64,000 nucleotides of DNA from contig NZ_CP126307.1 of the NCBI RefSeq assembly GCF_030144325.1, forward strand, positions 5,298,001 through 5,362,000, written 5' to 3'. This stretch comes from Bosea vestrisii (GTDB taxonomy: Bacteria > Pseudomonadota > Alphaproteobacteria > Rhizobiales > Beijerinckiaceae). The position numbers were made by a program, and so were the translations under genes. Position 1 is the stretch's first letter, and every line of letters begins with the position of its first letter. Positions 7,917-17,266 of the stretch are shown here, piece by piece. Below the pieces are notes generated by a model. That model saw only the letters and a list, made by a program, of their open reading frames with translations. It was not told the DNA's origin and ran no database searches.

Positions 7917-9302
7917 ATGTCCGAGCGGTGGACGCCCGAGAGCTGGAGGGCAAAGCCCGTCCAGCAATTGCCGGAATATCCGGACCAGGCAGCCTTGAAG
8001 GCGGTGGAGCAGCAGCTCGCCGGCTTTCCGCCGCTCGTTTTTGCAGGCGAGGCGCGCAAGCTCAAACGGGCGTTGAGCAAAGTCGCAGCCGGTGAGGCCT
8101 TCCTCCTCCAGGGCGGCGATTGCGCCGAAAGCTTCGCCGAGCACTCGGCCGACAACATCCGCGATTTCTTCCGTCTGTTCCTGCAGATGGCGGTGGTGCT
8201 GACCTTTGCCGGCGGCTCGCCGGTGGTGAAGGTCGGGCGTATCGCCGGCCAGTTCGCCAAGCCGCGCTCGGCCCCGACCGAGACGATCGGTGGCGTCGAG
8301 CTGCCGAGCTACAAGGGCGACATCATCAACGACAACGAGTTCACGCCCGAGTCCCGGATTCCGGACCCGCGCCGCCAGCTCGAGGCCTATCGCCAGTCGG
8401 CGGCGACGCTGAATCTGATCCGCGCCTTCGCCACCGGCGGCTACGCCAATCTCGACCAGGCGCATCGCTGGATGCTCGGCTTCGTCAAGGATTCGCCGGC
8501 ATCGCATCGCTACCAGGAGGTGGCCGAACGAATCACCGAGGCGCTCGACTTCATGCGCGCCATCGGCATCGATCCCGAAACGCATCCCGAGATGCGGACC
8601 ACGGATTTCTACACCAGCCACGAGGCGCTGCTGCTTGGCTACGAGCAGGCGATGACGCGCACGGATTCGACCAGCGGCGAGTGGTACGACACCTCCGGCC
8701 ACATGGTCTGGATCGGTGATCGTACGCGTCAGCTCGATCACGCCCATGTCGAGTTCTTCCGCGGCATCAAGAACCCGATCGGTCTGAAATGCGGCCCGTC
8801 GATGAAGCCGGACGAGCTGTTGAAGCTGATCGAGGCGCTCGATCCGCAGAACCAGGCCGGCCGCCTGACGCTGATCGGCCGCTTCGGCGCCGACAAGGTC
8901 TTCGACCATCTGCCCGCCCTGGTGCGCGCCACCAAGCGGGAAGGGCGCAATGTTGTCTGGTCCTGCGATCCGATGCACGGCAACACGGTCAAGGCGGCGA
9001 GCGGTTACAAGACCCGCCCGTTCGACCTGATCCTGACCGAGGTGAAGAACTTCTTCGCCGTGCATCAGGCCGAGGGGACGCATGCCGGCGGCCTGCATCT
9101 CGAAATGACCGGCAAGAACGTCACCGAATGCACCGGTGGCGCGCGCGGTATGACGGATGCGGACCTCAACGACCGCTACCACACCTTCTGCGATCCGCGT
9201 CTCAATGCCGAGCAGGCGCTGGAGATGGCCTTCCTCGTCGCCGAGCTGGTCAAGCGCGAGCGCGCCGGCCGGGCGCGGCCGGAGGTCGAAGCGGCGGAGT
9301 GA
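7917..9302 (+). CDS. aroG: Class II 3-deoxy-D-arabino-heptulosonate 7-phosphate synthase
   Basis: A 461-residue class II (plant-like) DAHP synthase, which joins phosphoenolpyruvate and erythrose 4-phosphate in the first step of the shikimate pathway. Family blocks are clear: LLQGGDCAESFAEHS, KVGRIAGQFAKPRS, RIPDPRRQLEAYRQSA, WYDTSGHMVWIGDRTRQ, GLKCGPSM, VVWSCDPMHGNT and GGLHLEMTGKNVTEC. Cys, His, Glu and Asp metal ligands of the family all lie in these blocks. GGAG precedes ATG 7917. The 265 bp before it hold no other gene I can support. The gene stands alone, not with other aro genes. Confidence 0.96.
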   Translation: MSERWTPESWRAKPVQQLPEYPDQAALKAVEQQLAGFPPLVFAGEARKLKRALSKVAAGEAFLLQGGDCAESFAEHSADNIRDFFRLFLQMAVVLTFAGGSPVVKVGRIAGQFAKPRSAPTETIGGVELPSYKGDIINDNEFTPESRIPDPRRQLEAYRQSAATLNLIRAFATGGYANLDQAHRWMLGFVKDSPASHRYQEVAERITEALDFMRAIGIDPETHPEMRTTDFYTSHEALLLGYEQAMTRTDSTSGEWYDTSGHMVWIGDRTRQLDHAHVEFFRGIKNPIGLKCGPSMKPDELLKLIEALDPQNQAGRLTLIGRFGADKVFDHLPALVRATKREGRNVVWSCDPMHGNTVKAASGYKTRPFDLILTEVKNFFAVHQAEGTHAGGLHLEMTGKNVTECTGGARGMTDADLNDRYHTFCDPRLNAEQALEMAFLVAELVKRERAGRARPEVEAAE

Positions 9303-9399
9303 CATGACGAGATGACGGGTCGCTTCATCGATCCGTCGTCTTGACCGCCTAACCCGCGCTTCTCATGGTCTAGGCCATAAGAAGTCGCGGGAGGTTGGT

Positions 9400-10236
9400 A
9401 TGAAGTTCGGGTTTGCACTCGCTCTGGCCGCCATGGTGCTCGCCGCACCGGTTGTCGCACAAGAGGCTGCGAAGAAGCCGGCACCGCCCGCGGAGCGCTT
9501 CGTCGAGATCGCCCGGTTCAAAGCGCCAGCGGCGCGCCAGGCCGCCGCCGTCGATGACAAGTTCGTCTACGCGATCACCGACCGCGCCATCGCCAAGCAC
9601 GACAAGACGACAGGCGCGCTGGTCAAGGAATGGAAGGGGGCCGAGGACGGCCCGATCATCCATCTCGACAGCGGCGCGGTGATCGACGGCAAGCTCTACG
9701 CCGCCCATTCCAACTACCCGGCCTCGCCGATGACCAGCTCGGTCGAGATCTGGGACGCGCAGACGCTGGAGCATGTCGGCTCGCACAGCTTCGGCATTCT
9801 GCTGGGCTCGCTGACCTGGCTCGACCGGCATGACGGCGCCTGGTGGGGCGTCTTCGCCAATTACAGCCGCGTCTTCGGCCAGAGCCAGCAGCCCTATGGC
9901 AATTCCTACTGGACGACGCTGGTAAAGTTCGACGAAGCCTGGAAGCCGGTCCAGGGCTGGACCTTCCCAGCTGCCGTGATCAAGCGGGCCGAGCCGATGA
10001 GCATGTCGGGCGGCAGCTGGGGCAAGGATGGGCTGCTCTACGCCACCGGGCACGATCACAAGGAGGTCTACGCTCTGCGCCTGCCGAAAATGGGCTCGGT
10101 GCTGGAGCTGGTCGCGACCTATCCGATCGAGGGCGAGGGGCAGGGCATTGCCTGGGACCGCAGCGGCGCTGCCGACACGCTGTGGATGATCAGCCGGGCG
10201 AAATCGGAACTGATCGGCCAGCGCTTCGAGCGCTGA
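9400..10236 (+). CDS. Secreted beta-propeller-like protein of unknown function
   Basis: A 278-residue exported protein. The signal peptide MKFGFALALAAMVLAAPVVA is clear and GGGAGG lies 5 bp before the start. The mature part has repeated beta-strand blocks of the propeller kind: FVYAITDRAIAKHDKTTG, LYAAHSNYPASPMTSSVEIWD, LLYATGHDHKEVYALRLP, each a sheet ending in an acidic turn. I recognise no catalytic motif. Similar folds occur in periplasmic sugar or quinoprotein-like sensors. It is followed by a convergent outer-membrane protein gene 12 bp away and does not seem to share an operon. Confidence 0.7.
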   Translation: MKFGFALALAAMVLAAPVVAQEAAKKPAPPAERFVEIARFKAPAARQAAAVDDKFVYAITDRAIAKHDKTTGALVKEWKGAEDGPIIHLDSGAVIDGKLYAAHSNYPASPMTSSVEIWDAQTLEHVGSHSFGILLGSLTWLDRHDGAWWGVFANYSRVFGQSQQPYGNSYWTTLVKFDEAWKPVQGWTFPAAVIKRAEPMSMSGGSWGKDGLLYATGHDHKEVYALRLPKMGSVLELVATYPIEGEGQGIAWDRSGAADTLWMISRAKSELIGQRFER

Positions 10237-10248
10237 CCGGGAGGCGGA

Positions 10249-11121
10249 TCAGAATTTCAGCGCGGCGGCGACACGGCCGGTATTGACCGTCGTCGTGGTG
10301 CCTTCGATCTCCGCGAAGCGGATGATCTGGTACTCGGCGCGCAGGAACAGGTTGTCGGTCAGGGCCCAATCGACGCCGGCGCCGGCGCTGAGGCCGAAGG
10401 CATAGGTGTTCTTGCGTATCGTGCCGACCTGGAGCGGGTAGCCGTTCGCACGCATGCGGGTTTCACTGGCCTGACCAGCATTGGTGACGATCAATGCGTC
10501 GGCATCGATCGTCGAGGTCGTGTTGAAGCGCCCGAGCGCGGCACCGATCGTCGCGAAAGGCATGATCCGGCCGTAAGCCCAACCCATGCGCAGGCGCAGT
10601 GTCGCATAATCGTCGAGCTTCGCGGCCTGGTTGGTCGCCATCGACCAGTCGTAGACATTGCCAGTCGACAGGGCGCTACGACGGGCGATGAAGTCGCTCA
10701 CCCTGTATTCGTGGCCGGCGCGGGTATAGTCCGCTTCCAGGCCGAGCACGACGTCATCGAACAGATAATTGTAACCGGCGATGCCGAAGAACTGCGTGCC
10801 GCTATCGCGCTTGTCCGGCAGGTCATTGATGAACGAGCCCATGTCACGCTCGGCGGCCAGGTCGGTATTGCGGAAGGCGGAGTTGGCCAAGGCCCGCAGG
10901 CCTTCGCCCGGCTTGAACTTGGTTTCGCTCACCCCGGCGCCGCCGCCGAAATAGAAGCCGGACCAGTCGAAGCGCCCACCTCCGAACATCGGTGGCGGCT
11001 CCATCGGTTGCTCGATCTGCGATCCCCGGAGGTAGTCGGCGCCCTGCGCGGCCTGAGGCAGCGCCAGCGCGCAGGCCATCCCGACGACGGGGGCGAGGGC
11101 GGCGATAGATCCAGCACGCAT
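10249..11121 (-). CDS. Omp25/31-type outer-membrane beta-barrel protein
   Basis: A 290-residue outer-membrane protein. It has a signal peptide ending ALPQAAQGA, a proline-rich linker (EQPMEPPPM), then a barrel opened by FDWSGFYFGGGAGV, the hallmark of the Omp25/31 porin-like family of Hyphomicrobiales. Later strands such as GIAGYNYLFDDVVLGLEADY and the final VAAALKF, ending in Phe, fit assembly by the BAM machinery. Family members anchor the envelope or act as surface antigens. The gene is divergent from the Dabb gene, with 167 bp between them containing two CGGGTTAA direct repeats at about 11183 and 11201 of unknown meaning. Confidence 0.88.
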   Translation of the reverse strand: MRAGSIAALAPVVGMACALALPQAAQGADYLRGSQIEQPMEPPPMFGGGRFDWSGFYFGGGAGVSETKFKPGEGLRALANSAFRNTDLAAERDMGSFINDLPDKRDSGTQFFGIAGYNYLFDDVVLGLEADYTRAGHEYRVSDFIARRSALSTGNVYDWSMATNQAAKLDDYATLRLRMGWAYGRIMPFATIGAALGRFNTTSTIDADALIVTNAGQASETRMRANGYPLQVGTIRKNTYAFGLSAGAGVDWALTDNLFLRAEYQIIRFAEIEGTTTTVNTGRVAAALKF

Positions 11122-11288
11122 CGCGTGTCTCTCCGAACGAAAGCCAGGGCATTGGTTGAGCCGGCCCGAAGATGATTCATGCCGGGTTAACCCTAATGTC
11201 GGGTTAATGGATTGCCGGTCCGATCATCCTCGATCAGACATCCGCCCGTGGTCAGGACGCGCGATTCCCGGCTGCGAGGAGAGGGCGC

Positions 11289-11582
11289 ATGATCCGGCAC
11301 ATCGTATTCTTCACGGTCAAGCGTGCCGAGGATGTCGGCATGGTCCAGCGCCTGCTCGGCCGGCTCGGCGAGATCCCGCACGCGCTCGCCTTCGAGGTCG
11401 CCGCCAACGCCAGGATCGATCCGATCGGAAATGAGATCGATATCGTCGTCTACGGCGAGTTCGCCGATGAGGCCGCGCTCGCCGCCTGGAAGGCTCATCC
11501 GATCTATGACGAGACGACGCAAGCGGTGCGCCCCTTGCGCGAATTGCGCTACTCGGCCGACTTCCGCTCGTCACTGCGCTGA
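11289..11582 (+). CDS. Dabb (stress-responsive A/B barrel) family protein
   Basis: A 97-residue protein opening MIRHIVFFTVKR, the typical first strand of the dimeric alpha/beta-barrel (Dabb) fold, with EIDIVVYGEFADEAALAAWKAHP matching the family's last strand-helix unit. Members are small cytosolic dimers; in some species they are stress induced and a few are cyclases or mono-oxygenases. No catalytic assignment is possible. It precedes nadE by 78 bp on the same strand and may share its transcript. Confidence 0.88.
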   Translation: MIRHIVFFTVKRAEDVGMVQRLLGRLGEIPHALAFEVAANARIDPIGNEIDIVVYGEFADEAALAAWKAHPIYDETTQAVRPLRELRYSADFRSSLR

Positions 11583-11660
11583 CCTGTCCTTGCGAAAACG
11601 CAGGGGCGGGCGGGACACCGGCCCGTTGCTGGCGCGCGGGCCGCAAGCTACATCCAGATC

Positions 11661-13400
11661 ATGACCGCGACCTCTCTCCGCCTGGCGCTCGCCCAGCTCA
11701 ACCCGATCGTCGGCGACGTCGCCGGCAATGCCGACAAGGTGCGCGCGGCTCGCCGCGAGGCGGCAGCCGGCGGCGCCGAGCTCGTCATGTTCCCGGAGCT
11801 CTTCCTCTCGGCCTATCCGCCGGAGGACCTGGTGCTGAAGCCGGCCTTCCAGGACGCCTGCCGCAAGGCCTGCGAGGAGCTCGCCCGCGAGACCGCCGAT
11901 GGCGGCCCGGCCGTGCTCGTCGGCCTGCCCTGGCTCGAGGACGGCAAGCTCTACAACGCCTATGCCCTGCTCGACGGCGGGCTGATCCAGTCGGTGCGCT
12001 TCAAGGTCGACCTGCCGAATTACGGCGTCTTCGACGAGAAGCGGGTGTTCGAGCCCGGCCCGCTGCCCGGCCCGGTCGTCTTCCGCAATCATGTTCGCCT
12101 CGGCATTCCGATCTGCGAGGACATCTGGGGCGAGGAGGTCGTCGAGTGCATCGCCGAGACCGGCGGCGAGATCCTGCTCGTTCCGAACGGCTCGCCCTTC
12201 CGCCGCGGCGTGATCGAGGAGCGGCTCAACGTCGCCGTTGCCCGCGTCGTCGAGAGCGGTCTGCCGATCGTCTACCTCAACCAGCTCGGCGGCCAGGATG
12301 AGCTCGTCTTCGAGGGCGCCTCCTTCGTCCTCAATGCCGACCGCAGCTTCGCGCACCAGCTGCCAGCCTTCCGTGAGGCGATCGCGATCACGCACTGGGA
12401 GCGCGGGCCCGATGGCTGGCGCTGCCTGCCGGGTGAGGTCGCCCCGGTCGAGAGCGGCGATGACGCCGACTATGCAGCCTGTGTGCTGGGCTTGCGTGAC
12501 TATGTCGAAAAGAACCGCTTCCCCGGCGTCGTGCTCGGCCTCTCCGGCGGCATCGATTCCGCCATCTGCGCTGCGATCGCGGTCGATGCGCTGGGCTCGG
12601 AACGCGTGCGCTGCGTGATGATGCCCTACCGCTTCACCTCGCAGGAGAGCCTCGACGACGCGAAGCGGTGCGCCGATGCCCTCGGCGTACGCTACGAGAT
12701 CGTGCCGATCGCCGAGCCGGTCGAGGGCTTCGAGCACGCTTTGGCCGAGCTCTTCGCCGGCACCAATCGCGGCATCACCGAGGAGAACCTGCAGAGCCGG
12801 GTGCGCGGCACGCTGCTGATGTCGATCTCGAACAAGTTCGGGCCGATGGTGGTGACGACCGGCAACAAGTCCGAGATGTCCTGCGGCTACGCCACGCTTT
12901 ATGGCGACATGAACGGCGGCTACAACCCGATCAAGGATCTCTACAAGACCGAGGTCTTCCGGCTCTCGGCCCTGCGCAACCGTTGGAAGCCGGCCGGTGC
13001 ACTCGGGCCGGACGGCGAGGTCATCCCCGAGAACATCATCGTCAAGCCGCCTTCAGCCGAATTGCGCGAAAACCAGAAGGACCAGGATTCGCTGCCGGCC
13101 TATGAGGTGCTCGACGACATCCTCGCTTGCCTGATCGAGCATGAGATGCGCCTCGCCGACATCGTCGCCCGCGGCCACGATCTCGAGACGGTGCAGAAGG
13201 TCGAGCGCCTGCTCTATCTCGCCGAGTACAAGCGCCGGCAGGCGGCGCCGGGCGTCAAGGTCACCCGCAAGAACTTCGGCCGCGACCGGCGCTACCCGAT
13301 CGTCAACCGCTTCCGCGATTCCGGCGCGCCGGCGCATGAGCCGGACCGCGCTCTGGTCAAGGGCGTCGGCAAGGCCGGCGGCGAGAGCTTCGATTTTTGA
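11661..13400 (+). CDS. nadE: Glutamine-dependent NAD(+) synthetase
   Basis: A 579-residue two-domain enzyme. Residues 1 to about 260 are a nitrilase-type glutaminase with the Glu-Lys-Cys triad visible in MFPELFLSAYPPEDL, RFKVDLPNYGVF and GIPICEDIWGEE. The C-terminal part is an NAD synthetase with the ATP pyrophosphatase P-loop LGLSGGIDSAICAAI and the block NKSEMSCGYATLYGDMNGG. It amidates deamido-NAD with ammonia from glutamine in the final step of NAD synthesis. Start ATG 11661. A family B repeat follows its stop. Confidence 0.97.
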   Translation: MTATSLRLALAQLNPIVGDVAGNADKVRAARREAAAGGAELVMFPELFLSAYPPEDLVLKPAFQDACRKACEELARETADGGPAVLVGLPWLEDGKLYNAYALLDGGLIQSVRFKVDLPNYGVFDEKRVFEPGPLPGPVVFRNHVRLGIPICEDIWGEEVVECIAETGGEILLVPNGSPFRRGVIEERLNVAVARVVESGLPIVYLNQLGGQDELVFEGASFVLNADRSFAHQLPAFREAIAITHWERGPDGWRCLPGEVAPVESGDDADYAACVLGLRDYVEKNRFPGVVLGLSGGIDSAICAAIAVDALGSERVRCVMMPYRFTSQESLDDAKRCADALGVRYEIVPIAEPVEGFEHALAELFAGTNRGITEENLQSRVRGTLLMSISNKFGPMVVTTGNKSEMSCGYATLYGDMNGGYNPIKDLYKTEVFRLSALRNRWKPAGALGPDGEVIPENIIVKPPSAELRENQKDQDSLPAYEVLDDILACLIEHEMRLADIVARGHDLETVQKVERLLYLAEYKRRQAAPGVKVTRKNFGRDRRYPIVNRFRDSGAPAHEPDRALVKGVGKAGGESFDF

Positions 13401-13416
13401 AGGTTGCGTCCCCGCG

Positions 13417-13530
13417 CAGCCCTCATCCTGAGCAGCGGGCACAGCCCGCGTCTCGAAGGATTCCAGTTGGTTCCGGAGCCTCCTGAAGCATCCGAGACGC
13501 CGCTGACGCGGCTCCTCAGGATGAGGCTGT
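13417..13530. repeat. Family B intergenic repeat, copy 1
   Basis: Between the convergent genes nadE and the DUF922 gene. The outer arms are GCCCTCATCCTGAGCAG and GCTCCTCAGGATGAGGC, with inner GTCTCGAAGGA and TCCGAGACGC arms, so it folds as a long cruciform with two internal hairpins. The same architecture occurs at 37663-37797. It may serve as a bidirectional terminator here, though there is no U tract. Confidence 0.8.
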
Positions 13531-13551
13531 AGGCGACGGTGGCGTCGTCGC

Positions 13552-14331
13552 CTACAGCCAGAATCCGCCGATCTGGTTCGCCTTCTCATTGCCGAGGCAG
13601 GCGGTCATCCGGTCGAGCCAGATGCGCTGGTATTTCGCGTTGGCGCTGTGCTGGGTGTCCTTGTCGTAGCGCGCTTGGATCAGCCCGGCGCGCCGCTGGA
13701 AATGCAAGTCGGCGAGGGCGACATAGGCCTGGACCAGCGCGGCGATGCTGGCGGCCCGCAGCGCCGTCAGCTCACGCGCCAGCTGGCGGGCGATGACGAA
13801 GCCGACATCGTAGTGGAACTGCTCATGGGCCAGCAGCGCCGGCGTCAGCGTCACGCCGATCTTGAGTTGCGCGGCTGGCCAGATGTCGATCTCGTTGGGG
13901 ACCCCGAGCGCATAGTCGGTGCCGGCCATGCGCACGCCATGGTCGGGGATATCGAAGGCGAAGGCGGTGTAGGCGTCCTGCACGGTGCCATCGGCGGGAT
14001 CCATGACCACCGGCACCTGCGTGAAGTCGCCGATCTTGAGCTTGCTGGGGCTGCGCGAGGCGGTGAAGACCGCGTCGGCCGGCGCCGGATTGCTGGCAAT
14101 GTGCTGGACGGTCTTGCCGCCCGGGTCAACCCGCGAATCCGGGCTGGTCATCTTCAGGAAGACCTGCTGGTAGCGCTTTATCGCGCTACGGGTCAGCGGC
14201 CCGCAGAGCCCGTCGACCTCGAGCAGGTCGACACCCAGCGCTTTGACATGGGGGTTGATGCTCGCCTGGATCAGGCGGGTGTCCGGAACCGTGTTCTTGC
14301 CGCCGAGACCGACTGAAGCCGTGATGCTCAT
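13552..14331 (-). CDS. Peptidoglycan-binding-like protein with DUF922-type HExxH metallopeptidase domain
   Basis: A 259-residue protein with no signal peptide. Residues 1-75 match a peptidoglycan-binding helical repeat (IQASIN, VDGLCGPLTRSAIKRYQ, then RVDPGGKTV), a form often fused to proteins that reach the cell wall, including type VI secretion effectors. Around residue 168, LLAHEQFHYDVGFVIARQL carries an HExxH zinc motif in the context typical of DUF922 putative metallopeptidases. Start ATG 14331. It is divergent from gltX. Function is unknown; a leaderless wall-binding peptidase could be a secreted effector, but no immunity or export partner is adjacent. Confidence 0.65.
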   Translation of the reverse strand: MSITASVGLGGKNTVPDTRLIQASINPHVKALGVDLLEVDGLCGPLTRSAIKRYQQVFLKMTSPDSRVDPGGKTVQHIASNPAPADAVFTASRSPSKLKIGDFTQVPVVMDPADGTVQDAYTAFAFDIPDHGVRMAGTDYALGVPNEIDIWPAAQLKIGVTLTPALLAHEQFHYDVGFVIARQLARELTALRAASIAALVQAYVALADLHFQRRAGLIQARYDKDTQHSANAKYQRIWLDRMTACLGNEKANQIGGFWL

Positions 14332-14469
14332 CCTCGCCTCCGAGCGTAGATATCGACATCCCCGTCGCCTTCTAACCTTGCGTCAATCTGGGCTGTTGTC
14401 GATCTCCTTCCGCGAGGCCCGTGCGATGCCCTTGCCCTCGCGCCGTTCCCGCGCGACAAGCGGCCGGTC

Positions 14470-15810
14470 ATGACCACACCCTTCGTCCGCACCGCCCCGT
14501 CGCCGACCGGCTATCTCCACATCGGCAATGCCCGCTCGCTGATGTTCAACTGGCTCTTCGCCAGGCGGCATGGCGGACGCTTCCTGCTGCGTTATGACGA
14601 CACCGACCAGGCGCGCTCGAAGCCGGAATTCGCCGATGCCATCGCCGAGGACCTCGGCTGGCTCGGCGTCCTGCCTGACGCCAGCATCAAGCAGTCGGAG
14701 CGGATCGCGCTTTACGATGCGGCGGCCGACAAGCTGCGCGCCGCGGGCCGTCTCTATCCCTGCTATGAGAGTGCCGACGAGCTCGACCGCAAGCGCAAGC
14801 GCCAGCTCGCCCGCGGTCTGCCGCCGGTCTATGACCGTGCCGGCCTGAAGCTGACGGCCGAGGAGCGCGCCAAGCTGGAAGCGGAAGGCCGCAAGCCGCA
14901 TTGGCGCTTCCTGCTCGACTGGGAGGAGATCGGCTGGGACGATCTCGTCCGCGGCCCGTCGCACGTCGACTGCGCCTCGCTCTCCGACACGGTGCTGGTG
15001 CGCGAGGACGGCACCTATCCCTATACGCTGCCCTCGGTGGTCGACGATCTCGACATGGGCATCACCCATGTCATCCGCGGCGAGGACCACGTCACCAACA
15101 CCGCCGTGCAGATCCAGATCATGCAGGCGCTCGGCGGCACGCTGCCCACCTTCGGCCATCACAACCTCCTGACCACCGCGAGCGGCGAGGGGCTGTCGAA
15201 GCGCCTAGGCCATCTCTCGCTCCGGGGCCTGCGCGAATCCGGCATCGAGTCGCTGGCGGTCGCGTCGCTCGCCGTTCTGACCGGATCATCCGACGCTGTG
15301 CGGCCGGTTTCGAGCCTCGACGAACTCGCCGGGCTGGTCGATCTCGCCCATGTCTCGCGCGCTCCGGCCAAGTTCGACGAGCACGAGCTGGAGACGCTCT
15401 CGGCCCGCACCCTGCACCAGCTGGATTTCGCGGCGGTCGAGGAGCGACTGAAGCAGCTCGGCATTCCGGCGAGCGAGCCGTTCTGGCTCGCCGTGCGCGG
15501 CAATCTCGCCCGGCTCTCGGGCGCGAAGGACTGGTGGACGGTGATCGAGGGGCCGCTTGAGCCGCACGTCGCCGACAAGGCCTTCATGGCACAGGCGGCG
15601 GAGCTCTTGCCGGCCGAGCCATTCGACCAGACGACCTGGAAGAGCTGGACGCAAAGCGTGGCGGCCGCGACGGGGGCGAAGGGCAAGGCCTTGTTCATGC
15701 CGTTGCGCCAGGCGCTGACCGGCCTCGACCACGGGCCTGAGCTGGCAGCGCTGCTGCCGCTGATCGGGCGGGAGAAGGCGCTCAGGCGGCTGAACGGCGA
15801 GGCGGCGTGA
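14470..15810 (+). CDS. gltX: Glutamate-tRNA ligase
   Basis: A 446-residue class I glutamyl-tRNA synthetase. Signature motifs: HIGN at residues 17-20 in APSPTGYLHIGNARS, FLLRYDDTD, and the KMSKS equivalent EGLSKRLGHL near residue 240. Alphaproteobacteria commonly carry two GltX proteins; the short C-terminal half and the VIRGEDHVTNT block suggest the second type, but specificity (Glu only, or mischarging of tRNA-Gln) cannot be read from sequence. Start ATG 14470. A family A repeat follows the stop codon. Confidence 0.93.
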   Translation: MTTPFVRTAPSPTGYLHIGNARSLMFNWLFARRHGGRFLLRYDDTDQARSKPEFADAIAEDLGWLGVLPDASIKQSERIALYDAAADKLRAAGRLYPCYESADELDRKRKRQLARGLPPVYDRAGLKLTAEERAKLEAEGRKPHWRFLLDWEEIGWDDLVRGPSHVDCASLSDTVLVREDGTYPYTLPSVVDDLDMGITHVIRGEDHVTNTAVQIQIMQALGGTLPTFGHHNLLTTASGEGLSKRLGHLSLRGLRESGIESLAVASLAVLTGSSDAVRPVSSLDELAGLVDLAHVSRAPAKFDEHELETLSARTLHQLDFAAVEERLKQLGIPASEPFWLAVRGNLARLSGAKDWWTVIEGPLEPHVADKAFMAQAAELLPAEPFDQTTWKSWTQSVAAATGAKGKALFMPLRQALTGLDHGPELAALLPLIGREKALRRLNGEAA

Positions 15811-15819
15811 GCGGTACGG

Positions 15820-15914
15820 CGTCATTCTCGGGCGAAGCGAAGCGCAGACCCGGGAATCTCCTGACGAAAGGGCCGCTGGTTTCCGAGATGTCCGGGTCAG
15901 GCCCGGCCAGGACG
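15820..15914. repeat. Family A intergenic repeat, copy 1
   Basis: Between convergent gltX and the MHS transporter gene. It is made of two hairpins: GTCATTCTCGGGCGAAGCG with arm ATTCTCGGG facing CCGGGAAT, then GTCCGGGTCAGGCCCGG. Copies at 25439, 36444 and 47092 share the opening CGTCATTCTCGGGCG and the GGGTCA-loop second hairpin. This copy has diverged most at its right end. Confidence 0.85.
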
Positions 15915-15922
15915 GTTCCCCT

Positions 15923-17266
15923 TCACTCGTGCCGGTGCATCGCCGAGTCGTGCTTGGTGTCGCGCATGGTCGAATAGACCAGCAGCGAGATGAAGATCAC
16001 GCCCGAGAGGTAGTAATAGAACCACTGTTCGTGGCCCTGCTGCTTGAAGAACAGGGCGATCGCCGGGGCCGTGCCGCCGAAGATCGAGACGGTCAGAGCA
16101 TAGGGCACGGCGACGCCGGTGGCACGGATCGAGGTCGGGAACAGTTCGGCCTTCACCACGGCGTTGATCGAGGTGTAGCCGGCGACGAAGATCCAGGCGC
16201 CGGAGATCAACAGGAAGGCGACCCAGGGCGACTTGGTCTGCTCCAGCGCCGACAGGATCGGCACGGTCAGCAGCGTCCCGGCGACGCCGAAGAAGATCAG
16301 CAAGGGCTTGCGGCCGATCCGGTCGGACAGCATGCCGTAGAGCGGCTGCAGGATCGAGGCGAAGATCAGCGAGCCGGCGATGACATAGGTGGTGGTGATG
16401 TCGGAGAGGCCGACCGTCTGCTTCACGAAGGTCTGCATGTAGGTGGTGAAGGTGTAGAAGGCGGCAGTGCCGCCCGCCGTCAGGCCGACCACGATGGCGA
16501 CCTCGCGCGGGTATTTCAGCAGGCCGCGTAGCGAGCTTTCCTTCGCTGGGCCGGCCTTCTTGGCTTCGTTGAAGGCATCGGTCTCGTGCATGTTCCGGCG
16601 CATGAACATGGCGGTGACCGCCAGCATCGCGCCGATCACGAAGGGGATGCGCCAGCCCCAGTCGACCAGCTGCTCATGCGTCAGGAAGACGTTCTGCAGC
16701 AAAAGCAGCACCAGGATCGCGGTGAGCTGCCCGCCGATCAGCGTCACATACTGGAAGCTCGAATAGAAGCCGCGATGGTCGGGATGGGCGATCTCGGTGA
16801 GATAGGTCGCGCTCGCCCCGTATTCGCCGCCGAGGCTCAGGCCCTCGATGATCCGTGCGACCGCCAGCAGGATCGGGGCAGCGAAGCCGATTGTTTCATA
16901 GGTCGGCGTCACTGCGATGATCAGCGAGCCGAAGCACATCATCAGCACCGAGACCGTCAATGACAGCCGCCGCCCATAGCGGTCGGCGATATGGCCGAAC
17001 AGCCAGCCGCCGATCGGGCGCACGATGAAGCCGGCGGCGAACAGGGTCGCCGCGTTGAGCTGCACCACCACCGGATCATGCGAGGGGAAGAACTTGGGCG
17101 CGAAATAGAGCGCGAAGGCAGTGTAGGCGTAAAAATCGTACCACTCGACCAGATTGCCGACCGAGCCGATGAAGATCGCCTTCAGGCGCCGCGCCGTATC
17201 GGCGACGTCCATGCCATGGGGGCGGGGGTGGAGATTGCTGGATCCGACATGGCTCGCTCCGCGCAT
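15923..17266 (-). CDS. MHS-family (major facilitator) metabolite:proton symporter
   Basis: A 447-residue, 12-helix transporter of the metabolite:H+ symporter group (relatives of KgtP, ProP and ShiA). Diagnostic motifs: GSVGNLVEWYDFYAYTAF in helix 1, the loop motif GHIADRYGRRLSL between helices 2 and 3, EGLSLGGEYGASATYLTE, and GMLSDRIGRKP. Substrates in the family are organic acids, proline/betaine or shikimate; none can be chosen. The frame is open to 17443, but 17266 or 17212 are the reasonable starts; neither has a good ribosome-binding site, and 17266 keeps the usual short tail before helix 1. Confidence 0.88.
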   Translation of the reverse strand: MRGASHVGSSNLHPRPHGMDVADTARRLKAIFIGSVGNLVEWYDFYAYTAFALYFAPKFFPSHDPVVVQLNAATLFAAGFIVRPIGGWLFGHIADRYGRRLSLTVSVLMMCFGSLIIAVTPTYETIGFAAPILLAVARIIEGLSLGGEYGASATYLTEIAHPDHRGFYSSFQYVTLIGGQLTAILVLLLLQNVFLTHEQLVDWGWRIPFVIGAMLAVTAMFMRRNMHETDAFNEAKKAGPAKESSLRGLLKYPREVAIVVGLTAGGTAAFYTFTTYMQTFVKQTVGLSDITTTYVIAGSLIFASILQPLYGMLSDRIGRKPLLIFFGVAGTLLTVPILSALEQTKSPWVAFLLISGAWIFVAGYTSINAVVKAELFPTSIRATGVAVPYALTVSIFGGTAPAIALFFKQQGHEQWFYYYLSGVIFISLLVYSTMRDTKHDSAMHRHE

